30,089 nt of DNA, taken from positions 1 through 30,089 of the IMG/VR virus record IMGVR_UViG_3300032296_001877. One strand, written 5' to 3'. This stretch comes from a virus. Positions 8,788-16,557 of this stretch are shown here, in pieces. Every line of letters begins with the position of its first letter. Position 1 is the stretch's first letter. Both the position numbers and the translations under genes were made by a program. A model generated the notes under the pieces. It saw only the letters and a list, made by a program, of their open reading frames with translations, had not been told where the DNA came from and searched no databases.

Positions 8788-11700
8788 TGCCGTTGTTTGA
8801 TGTCGATGTCGAAGGCGTAACCTACGAGGTTAACGCACCCGATTCCGCCACCGCTTGGCGCTGGGCCAACCAGACACATCAGCAGCAAAGAGCGCTGGCG
8901 CCTGCCCCGGCGACTAAGCCGCAACCTCAGTCGGGCTTTCGCGCAGCACTAGGTGCGGGTATCCAAGGGCTTTTTGGTGCCGGCGCTGCGCTTGCGGGCC
9001 GCACAGGGTTCATGGACATGGAAGAGGCGCAGCGTGCGGTCGACGCGCGGCGTCAACGCCAGCAGGAGATCTTCAAGCCGACCGAGGAGTGGGGGCTCAC
9101 CAAGCTGAGCGAGCTGCTCGGCGGGTCTATCCCGTACATGGCGGCTCCGGTGGCCGCTGCAGGCGCCGTTGCGGCGCTTCCTGTCACGGGTACGGCTGCG
9201 GTTGCTACGGGTCTTGGCGCGGCGGGGCTGGCGTCTGCGACGCAGTTCACGGGCACGAACCTGTCCCGTCAGATCGAAGAAGGCAAGAAGCTCGCGGAGA
9301 CGGACTTGGGCAGCGCAGCCCTGGCGGCCGTGCCAATGGCGCTGCTCGACACGCTGTCTCTGCGCATGCTGCCTGGAGTGGGCAAGCTGTTGGGCGGCGC
9401 AGGCATCAAGGTCACCAAAGAGACCGCCAAGGAAGTCAGTGAGCAGATCCTGAAGAAGGCGGCCATCGACTACACAGCGGCCACGGGCCGGGCGATGACC
9501 GTGGAGGGGCTTACCGAGGCTGCACAGCAGGGCTTCGAGCGGCTGCAGGCAGGGCTGAACATCGCGGACGCTGATGCACGCAAGGAATACTTCGACGCCC
9601 TGGTGGGCGGCGCGTTGCTGGGTGGTGCCATCGCCCCTGTGGGGCGCTCCATGGAGCGTGGCAAGGCCAAGCGCGAGATCGCCGCCATCGAGCAGGAAGA
9701 AGCCGACCAGCAAGCCGCCGCTGCGCGCGAGGCAGACGCGAAGCGGAAGCAAGACCCGGCGTACCTGGAGGGCCTGAGCAAGACCTACCAGGAGCTTCTC
9801 GCGCAGAAGACCGCGCTCACCCAGCAGCTCAAGAAGGGCACCAAGGAAGCGCCGCTGTCGCAGGAAGACCGCGACGCCAACGCCGTGATCAACGAGCAGA
9901 TCAGTGCGCTGAAGCAACCGTTTGAGCGTGCCCGTAAGGAGTTCATCAGTGCCGGCGGCCCGCAGGCGCTTGCCAAGCTGCGCGAGGGGCAGTTTGCGCT
10001 GACGCCCCCGCCCGCAGAGACGCCGACAGCGCCTGAAAAACCTGAAGCGCCCGAGGCGCAGCGTGCGCGGTTGGCGCAGGATGTCGCCAAGCTGACAGAG
10101 TTGTTGGAGCAGCAACGCGAAGCGATCCTCAAAGCGGCTACGCCGGAGGAAGCGCTGCAGATCGCGCAGCAGGCTCAGCAGACGTACGAGGCGCTGACTG
10201 CAGCCAACACGGAGCTTGGCAAGCTGCCGTCGGTCCCGACGCGGAAGAGTCTTGAGCGCAAGGAGAAAGACCTCCTGAAGAAGTTCGAGGCGGCACGCGA
10301 GAGCGGCGACCAGCAGGCCGTGCTTGACATCGTGCCGAAGCTGCAAGAAGTGCGTAAGCAGCTTGCGGAAGCTGCGCCCTTTGACCTTGCGTCGCCAGAG
10401 TACGCGGCGGAAGAACAGAAGAAGCTCGACGCGCTAGGGCAGGCAATGGGCGAGGGGCGTGAGACGGCGCGCGAAAACACGCGGCAGACGGAGCTTGAGC
10501 AGCAAGCTGCTCGGGAGGAAGACGCTCGGCTGGCGGCGCAGCAACAGCAGCTTGACCTGGAGAACTGGGCCGAAGGCGAAGTTGCGCGAGAGCAGGCCGA
10601 GAACGCAGATTACCAAGCCAGCATCAAGGCGTCTGAGCCGTTGCGCACGGCGCCGCAGTTGGCGCTGTTCCCTGAAGCACAAGGCCGCGTGGCGCGGGCA
10701 GAGACGCCGCTGAAGCCCAGTGAGCGCCCCCCGGAGGTGCTGCCGTTGCGTGCAGAGCTGGCGAGGCTGCTGGCCGAGAAACGCAAGCTGAAACAGCCCC
10801 GCGTGGAGGTCGACGACGGTCGAGTTGCCGAGATCGATGCGCGTGTCGCGGAGATTGACGCACGCATCGCTGAGCTAGAGGCGGTGTCGCGGACTGCGCC
10901 AGGGAGCCTGTCTGAGTTGGTTCCACTACGTCCCGAGATGTCAAGGCTGCTGGCTGAAAAGCGGGCTTTGGAACAGGAACGCGCGACACCACGCGGTGAA
11001 CCCGTCAACGACCGCATCCGCGAGATCGACACGCGCGTCGCGGAGATCGAAGAACAACTCACTGGGCTGACCCAGCGTGCGGTCGAGACGCGGTCCGTGA
11101 TGGCGCCGCCGGATACGCCGCAAGCTGACACACGCCCCCAAGGGCCGCTGCCGGAGCGCCTCAACGCGCTTGCCGAGCGGATACTGGCGTCTCCCCGGGT
11201 CGACGAGGAGACCAAGGAGCTGGTCCGTCAGGTACAGGACAACCTGCCGGCGCTTATGCAGCGCGATGCAGGGAGTGTTGGTGGCTGGCTCTACCGCACG
11301 CTGCAGGGTACGGCGCCGCCGGACCTGACGCAGGACATCCGCAACCGGCTGGCGGAGCTGGAGGCAGGGCGCCGCTCGGAGACTGAGCAAGAGACGCAGC
11401 GCGTTCGCCGGCCGCTGACGGCCGATGAGCGGAAAGCCGTTGCAGGCACGTCGCTGCAGGGGCAGCGCACCGTTGGGCAGCCGCAGCCCACAGGCGAGAC
11501 CCACCGCGCTGTGCAAACCGAACTGGACATGCCTGAGCCCAGCGCCACGGCGTTCGAGACACTGAAGGAGTTCCAGGATTACCTTGCGAGCGACATGCTT
11601 GCCGCGGTGCGCGGCAGTGTCGGGCCTGTGCGCCCTACCGCTGAGCGCTTGGAGCGTCAACTGGACGAGCTGCGACAGCAAGCCGCGCGCTACCGCGAAG

Positions 11701-14700
11701 ATCAACGCCTGCTGGATCTGGCCGCTGCCGCGCTGCGGCAGTACGTGCCTGAGGTTGTGCCTCCCGGTGCCCCGGTAAACGCTAATCCGCAAGCGCTCGC
11801 GGTCGCGATGGAGCGACTGTCTGAGGCAAACACTGAAGCGATTCGCGCAGCGCAAGCGCTGTTGGACAACCAGCAAGCATTTGAAGCGCAGGTTGAGACA
11901 GCATCCGACGCAGACTTCAAGCAGTTTTTGGTTGAGGACACCAAGCGCTACTTTGACCTTCAGCAGCAACTTCGACGTGTTGCGGGCTTCAAGTCTCAGG
12001 TCAGTAAGCAACGCAACCTGATTGCGGCGGCTGAAAGACGCGCCAACCTCGTGGAACTCGAAGCGTCTGCTGCGGCTACCGCGGCGCCCGCTGAGCGCCG
12101 CGCGGACTTTAGCGACGCGCTGGCGAAGGCCAAAGCGAAAGAAGCAGGCGCACTGGAGAAACAAGTCCGCGAGCAAGAGGCGACGGCAAAGAAGCGTGCT
12201 GCGGAAGGCGCTGCGCGGCGGCAGCCGGCGACGTTTACGCCAGAGGTCGAAACCCAGGGGCAGCGCGAGGCACGGTCGGCCAAGACGCGTGCCGCTGAGC
12301 AAGCGAGCCTTGAACGGCTCGAGGCGCTTCCTGGTATGCGCATCACGTACGACCGCGAAGAAAAGCAGGACTTCAAGCGGGCACTGAAGGCGTTGGAGGA
12401 GCGGTTCCTGCTCGCTACGACTAAGGACGAGATCGACGCTGTCAAGGCGGACATCGACACATATCTCGCATCCTATGCGGCCGACCAAGACGCCAAGATC
12501 GATGAAGCGAAGCGCAAGGCGTCCAAGAACCTGCAAGACCTGAGCGCCCGGCGTAAGGAAGTCGCGGAACTCACTGAGCGGCTAAAGGGCAAACTCACGC
12601 CGAAGCGACGCGCGTCTGCGGAAAAGCAGCTCAAGGAAGCGCAAGAAAGAGTGCAGGAACACCAGCGTCGCTACGCGATTAACGCGAGCGAGATCAAGCT
12701 CGTGCGCACGGACATCCAGGCTGCTCGCAAAGCGCGGAACGACGCGCTGGCGGAAGCGAACCGGAAAGTCGTTGCTGGAAAACGTCTCGGTGTTGCCGAG
12801 GATACGCGCAAGCGCGCCATCGGCCCTGTCACGCGGCCGGAGGTCTACCCGCCGAAGACAATGTATACCGGCTCGGAAGAGAGCCGTGCAGGCGAGACAA
12901 CGGCCAACAAGCGCAACGCGCTACAAGAAGCCCGCGGTGTGCAGCAGCGCGACGTGCCGATGAAGGCGTCTGAGCAAGCGGAAGCGAACAAGATCGCGGA
13001 AGCTCTGCGCAAGAAGACGCCGGAGCAGCAGGCCAAGGAGCAGAAGGAAGAGGCGGCTGTTCAGAAAGAACAGGCTGCGCTGCAGGCGCAACCGACGAAG
13101 GTCAAGCCGCTTAAAGAAGCGGCTAAAAAGAGCAAGACTAAACCGACACGGTCAGAAGTCGTCGAGGGGATCGACGAAGACCTGTACGAAGAGCCGGACA
13201 TTGAGCTCCTCGGCGGGCCTGAAGAGGACGTGTACCTGCGCGAAGCGGGGCAAAAGTACGAAACCCGTGACCTCACTGACCTGAGCCCTGCCGCGACAGA
13301 TGCGCTTGAGGACGGAGACATCCGTACGGCGCTGGCCGATCTGGAGAAGAACGGCTCCACGCCGTTTGTGCGTGCGCTGGCAAAGCGGCTTGGCGACATG
13401 ACGATGCGTACCACGCTGGATGTGCGAGACAGCGTTGTCCATGATGGCGAAGTGGTTGAGGGCGTGTACTCCCCGACGCAAAACAGCGTGCTGCTGCACC
13501 GCGCGGCGCTTTCGGAAGAGACGCTTACACACGAGCTTGCGCACGCCGCCACCGTGCGTGCGCTGGAGGCCGACCCGAAGACGCTCACTCCTGCGCAACA
13601 AGCGGCACGCAAAGAGATCGAAGCGCTGCATGCGGCAATCCAAAAGCAGCCCGACTTTGCACGCGAGTACGGCCGCAAGAACGTCAAGGAGTTCGTGTCC
13701 GAGCTACTGTCTAACATCGACTTCCGCAACAAGCTGGACAAGCAGAAGCCGAGTTTCATCCGCCGTGTGTACGACGCACTCCTGCGCTTGCTAGGAGTCC
13801 CGCAGGCCACGCGGTCTGAGCAGGCGGTCAAGGCCGCATACGCGCTGTTCATGCCCGCGCAAAAACTCAAGGCAGCGGCGGCTCCGTCCGCGCAGCGCGG
13901 CGGCGCAGGGCTGGCGACAGCATCCCGCGTGGCCGACTCACTCATCGCCAAGGAGAAGGGCTGGCTGGACAAGATCAAAGCCAACCTGCGGGCAGGGCGC
14001 GCACAACACATCGACAAGCTGGCGCCCGTCGAGGAGGCGCTGAAGGGCGGCAAGGTCGACGATCTGAAAGCAACACAGGCGCGGTACAACCTGCGGATGT
14101 ATGACCAGCGGATGCACTTCACGGCCCAGGCGATCTATGACGGAGCGCCAGGACTCATCGAGAAGACGCGGAAGGACGGGCGCACGGAGCGCTTGGTCGA
14201 GTCCGTCCCCGGCGCCAACATCAAGCAGATCGTCGACATCCTCAAGGCCAAGGACGTAGTCAAGGAAGCCGGCAGCCCCGATGCGGCCAACAAGCTGTTC
14301 ACGCTCTATCTGGCGGCCATCCGCGGCGAGCGTGTGGGGTACGACGCGCTGAACTTCAAAGTCAATGCCGACGACATCAACGCCGCACGCGCCGAGATCG
14401 AAGCGAACCCCACGCTCAAGACGGCGTTCGACAAGGCGCGAGAGGTCTACAACAACTACAACCGGAACCTGATCCAGTTTGCCATCGACACCGGGGCCAT
14501 TGGCAAAGAGAAGGGCCGTGCGCTGCTGCAGTCTAACGACTACATCCCGTACTATCGCGTGCGCGACGGCGTGGCGGAGCTGATGATCGGCAAAGAAACG
14601 CCTGTCCGAATCGGCAACCTGAAAGACAGCCCGCACCTCAAGGAGCTTGTCGGCGGTGACGAGGCGATCTTCGACTTCCTGACGAGCAGCGTGCAGAACA

Positions 14701-16445
14701 CGTCGATGCTGATGGACATGTCCATGCGTAACCTCGCGGTGAAGAACCTGATGTTCGAGTTCCGCGACGTCGGGCTGGCGAAGATCGGCAAGGTCAAGGG
14801 CGGCAAGGCGCCGACGGGCAGCGTGACGTTCACGAAGGACGGCGAGGACTACTTCGCCGTGGTCGACACGGACGCCATCGGGGTTGATAGCGAGCTGCTG
14901 GTCAAGGGCTTGGCAGGCATCCCGACGATGTTCCCCACGCTCATCCAGGTCTTTGGCGTGCCTGCGCGGTTGCTGCGGCGGCTGGTGGTGGCGTCTCCGG
15001 TCTACATGGCGAAGGCGCTGGTGCGTGACTCTTCCAACGCGGCCATCGCCAGCGGCGCGGACATCGCCCCGGTGCTGAGTTCCGTGAAGCAGATCGGCAA
15101 GCCCAGCGTGCTGGCGCGCCGGGGCATCACGGGCGGCATGGTGTTCACCGGGATGCCGGAGGACCAGACGCGGCTGCTCAAGGAGATGCAGGCCGGCAAG
15201 ATCAGCCTGTCCAGCGGGCTGGCCCGCCTGGAGGCGCTGTCTGCCAAGGTCGACGCGCTCACGCGCGAGGCACAGTACGAAAGCTACCGCGAGCAGGGGC
15301 TGTCGGAGATGGAGGCCACGCTCATGGCGCTGGAGTCGATGAACTTCAGCCGCCGCGGCTTGTCGCCCACCATGCACATGCTCAGCACGCTGCTGCCGTT
15401 CTTCAACGCTCAGATCCAGGGCCTGGACGTGCTGTACAGATCTTTCCGCGGCGACATGCCGTTCAACGAGCGGCTGCAGGTCCGTGAGAAGCTCTTCAAG
15501 CGCGGCATGATGCTGTTCGGCATGAGCATGATGTACGCCACGCTGATGCAGGACGACGAGGCGTACCAGAACGCCAAGGTGGAGGAGAAGTACAGCAACT
15601 TCTTCGTGCCGGTCCCCGGCACTGACCAACTGATGCGCGTGCCGATCCCGTTCGAGCTGGGGTACATCTTCAAGGCGCTGCCCGAAGCGTTGGTGAACAT
15701 GATAGCGAACGAGGGCGGGGGTGAGGAAGCGCTCAAGGCGCTGCAGCACATTGCCAAGCAGACGGTGCCCGGGCTGTCGTCGTGGTTCATCCCGCAGGCG
15801 CTCAAGCCCGCGCTGGAAGTGGCAACGGACTACTCGATCTTCACCGGCCGCGGGTTGGAGTCGTCGCGCGAGACACTGGTCGAGCCCGGCTTTCGCTACC
15901 GCGACAACACCACCGAGCTTGCCAAGATGGTGGGCGAAGCCACAGGCTTCTCTCCGATCAAGATGGAGTACCTGATCCGCGGCTACACCGGGAGCCTGGG
16001 CATGGCGGCCATGGCGGCGCTGAGCGCGCCCTTCGGCAGCAGTGGGCCTGAGTCGGCCGCCAAGCGCCCGTCCGACTTGCCGGTGGTGGGTACGCTCTTC
16101 CAGCCGACCGACGCCAGCGGCATCATCGACCTCGTCTACGAGAAGCTGGGCAAAGCGCGAGAGGTCCAGCAGACCTACAAGAGCCTGATCGAGAAGGGAC
16201 GGCCGGAGGACGCGCAGAAGTACCTGGACGAGAACATCGAGAGCTTGATGCTCACGACGATGGCCGGGCAGTTCACGAAGCACATGGGCGAGATCACGGA
16301 GTACGAGCGCAGCATCCGCAGCTCAAACATGACGCCGGAAGAGAAGCGCGCGGCGCTCGACGAAGCGCGGCAGGCCAAGATCGAGCTGGCTAAGGCCGTT
16401 CGTGACCAGCTCGGTAAAACCACACGCCAAGCAGTCCCAGCCTGA
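8787..16445 (+). CDS. Giant polyvalent-type virion protein with embedded HExxH metallopeptidase
   Basis: 2552 residues, one quarter of the window. The start is ATG 8787, overlapping the upstream TAA and preceded by AAGGGG. Order: a small N-terminal beta-type domain (MPLFDVDVEGVTYEVNAPD); hydrophobic Gly/Ala segments at about 55-75, 112-156 and 170-205, as in proteins ejected into the host envelope; very long charged coiled coils from about 295 to 1450, with one duplicated unit (652-699 and 712-761); a zincin domain with His1582, Glu1583, His1586 (HELAH) and a likely third ligand Glu1635 or Glu1639 in NVKEFVSEL; then an ordered C-terminal region of about 800 residues. Part of the C-terminus (about 2130-2330, with NFSRRGLSPTMHMLSTLLPF and RVPIPFELGYIFKALPEAL) resembles large polyvalent protein-associated domains (LPD38-like, from memory). 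It probably enters the cell with the DNA; the peptidase could process virion or host proteins. Confidence 0.8.
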   Translation: MPLFDVDVEGVTYEVNAPDSATAWRWANQTHQQQRALAPAPATKPQPQSGFRAALGAGIQGLFGAGAALAGRTGFMDMEEAQRAVDARRQRQQEIFKPTEEWGLTKLSELLGGSIPYMAAPVAAAGAVAALPVTGTAAVATGLGAAGLASATQFTGTNLSRQIEEGKKLAETDLGSAALAAVPMALLDTLSLRMLPGVGKLLGGAGIKVTKETAKEVSEQILKKAAIDYTAATGRAMTVEGLTEAAQQGFERLQAGLNIADADARKEYFDALVGGALLGGAIAPVGRSMERGKAKREIAAIEQEEADQQAAAAREADAKRKQDPAYLEGLSKTYQELLAQKTALTQQLKKGTKEAPLSQEDRDANAVINEQISALKQPFERARKEFISAGGPQALAKLREGQFALTPPPAETPTAPEKPEAPEAQRARLAQDVAKLTELLEQQREAILKAATPEEALQIAQQAQQTYEALTAANTELGKLPSVPTRKSLERKEKDLLKKFEAARESGDQQAVLDIVPKLQEVRKQLAEAAPFDLASPEYAAEEQKKLDALGQAMGEGRETARENTRQTELEQQAAREEDARLAAQQQQLDLENWAEGEVAREQAENADYQASIKASEPLRTAPQLALFPEAQGRVARAETPLKPSERPPEVLPLRAELARLLAEKRKLKQPRVEVDDGRVAEIDARVAEIDARIAELEAVSRTAPGSLSELVPLRPEMSRLLAEKRALEQERATPRGEPVNDRIREIDTRVAEIEEQLTGLTQRAVETRSVMAPPDTPQADTRPQGPLPERLNALAERILASPRVDEETKELVRQVQDNLPALMQRDAGSVGGWLYRTLQGTAPPDLTQDIRNRLAELEAGRRSETEQETQRVRRPLTADERKAVAGTSLQGQRTVGQPQPTGETHRAVQTELDMPEPSATAFETLKEFQDYLASDMLAAVRGSVGPVRPTAERLERQLDELRQQAARYREDQRLLDLAAAALRQYVPEVVPPGAPVNANPQALAVAMERLSEANTEAIRAAQALLDNQQAFEAQVETASDADFKQFLVEDTKRYFDLQQQLRRVAGFKSQVSKQRNLIAAAERRANLVELEASAAATAAPAERRADFSDALAKAKAKEAGALEKQVREQEATAKKRAAEGAARRQPATFTPEVETQGQREARSAKTRAAEQASLERLEALPGMRITYDREEKQDFKRALKALEERFLLATTKDEIDAVKADIDTYLASYAADQDAKIDEAKRKASKNLQDLSARRKEVAELTERLKGKLTPKRRASAEKQLKEAQERVQEHQRRYAINASEIKLVRTDIQAARKARNDALAEANRKVVAGKRLGVAEDTRKRAIGPVTRPEVYPPKTMYTGSEESRAGETTANKRNALQEARGVQQRDVPMKASEQAEANKIAEALRKKTPEQQAKEQKEEAAVQKEQAALQAQPTKVKPLKEAAKKSKTKPTRSEVVEGIDEDLYEEPDIELLGGPEEDVYLREAGQKYETRDLTDLSPAATDALEDGDIRTALADLEKNGSTPFVRALAKRLGDMTMRTTLDVRDSVVHDGEVVEGVYSPTQNSVLLHRAALSEETLTHELAHAATVRALEADPKTLTPAQQAARKEIEALHAAIQKQPDFAREYGRKNVKEFVSELLSNIDFRNKLDKQKPSFIRRVYDALLRLLGVPQATRSEQAVKAAYALFMPAQKLKAAAAPSAQRGGAGLATASRVADSLIAKEKGWLDKIKANLRAGRAQHIDKLAPVEEALKGGKVDDLKATQARYNLRMYDQRMHFTAQAIYDGAPGLIEKTRKDGRTERLVESVPGANIKQIVDILKAKDVVKEAGSPDAANKLFTLYLAAIRGERVGYDALNFKVNADDINAARAEIEANPTLKTAFDKAREVYNNYNRNLIQFAIDTGAIGKEKGRALLQSNDYIPYYRVRDGVAELMIGKETPVRIGNLKDSPHLKELVGGDEAIFDFLTSSVQNTSMLMDMSMRNLAVKNLMFEFRDVGLAKIGKVKGGKAPTGSVTFTKDGEDYFAVVDTDAIGVDSELLVKGLAGIPTMFPTLIQVFGVPARLLRRLVVASPVYMAKALVRDSSNAAIASGADIAPVLSSVKQIGKPSVLARRGITGGMVFTGMPEDQTRLLKEMQAGKISLSSGLARLEALSAKVDALTREAQYESYREQGLSEMEATLMALESMNFSRRGLSPTMHMLSTLLPFFNAQIQGLDVLYRSFRGDMPFNERLQVREKLFKRGMMLFGMSMMYATLMQDDEAYQNAKVEEKYSNFFVPVPGTDQLMRVPIPFELGYIFKALPEALVNMIANEGGGEEALKALQHIAKQTVPGLSSWFIPQALKPALEVATDYSIFTGRGLESSRETLVEPGFRYRDNTTELAKMVGEATGFSPIKMEYLIRGYTGSLGMAAMAALSAPFGSSGPESAAKRPSDLPVVGTLFQPTDASGIIDLVYEKLGKAREVQQTYKSLIEKGRPEDAQKYLDENIESLMLTTMAGQFTKHMGEITEYERSIRSSNMTPEEKRAALDEARQAKIELAKAVRDQLGKTTRQAVPA
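10740..11069 (+). repeat. Internal duplication in the giant protein coiled coil
   Basis: Residues 652-699 (LPLRAELARLLAEKRKL ... RVAEIDARIAELEA) and 712-761 (VPLRPEMSRLLAEKRAL ... RVAEIEEQLTGL) are clearly homologous. They start 180 bases apart (10740 and 10920). Within the first unit the heptad-like VAEIDAR is itself doubled. The protein repeat is stronger than the DNA identity, so the duplication is not very recent. Confidence 0.85.
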
Positions 16446-16480
16446 CACGAAACACTGCACGCGCATCGGTGATGTGTTCG

Positions 16481-16501
16481 CGGACTGCTGCCAGCAGTCC
16501 G
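16481..16501. other. 21-bp inverted repeat between convergent operons
   Basis: CGGACTGCTG, one central C, then CAGCAGTCCG forms a 10-bp perfect palindrome just after the giant gene. In RNA it would fold as a short hairpin (realistic loop of 3-5 bases). It has no T-run, so alone it is not a standard terminator. It may assist the terminator 24 bases downstream or mark a protein or processing site. Confidence 0.6.
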
Positions 16502-16524
16502 GCCTCTTTGGTGGCTTCGAGGTC

Positions 16525-16557
16525 AAGGGCAGGGATGAAGAACCCCTGCCCTTTTTT
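16525..16557 (+). terminator. Rho-independent terminator of the late operon
   Basis: AAGGGCAGGG (16525-16534), a 9-base loop, CCCTGCCCTT (16544-16553), then a run ending at T 16557. This is a perfect 10-bp GC-rich stem followed by six T on the + strand. It ends the late operon 80-112 bases past its last stop. On the - strand the flanking A/T is too short for a strong terminator, but the stem starts right after the primase gene's stop, so it may also weakly stop converging transcription. Confidence 0.92.

Noticed and set aside
13938-16283. 781-codon open frame on the - strand inside the giant gene, and similar long - strand frames at 7171-8784, 8949-10346, 10941-12536 and 13061-14122
   Set aside because: They lie antisense to strongly protein-like + strand genes, are Arg/Leu/His- or Ser-rich with no domain pattern, and are expected in GC-rich DNA with biased third positions.
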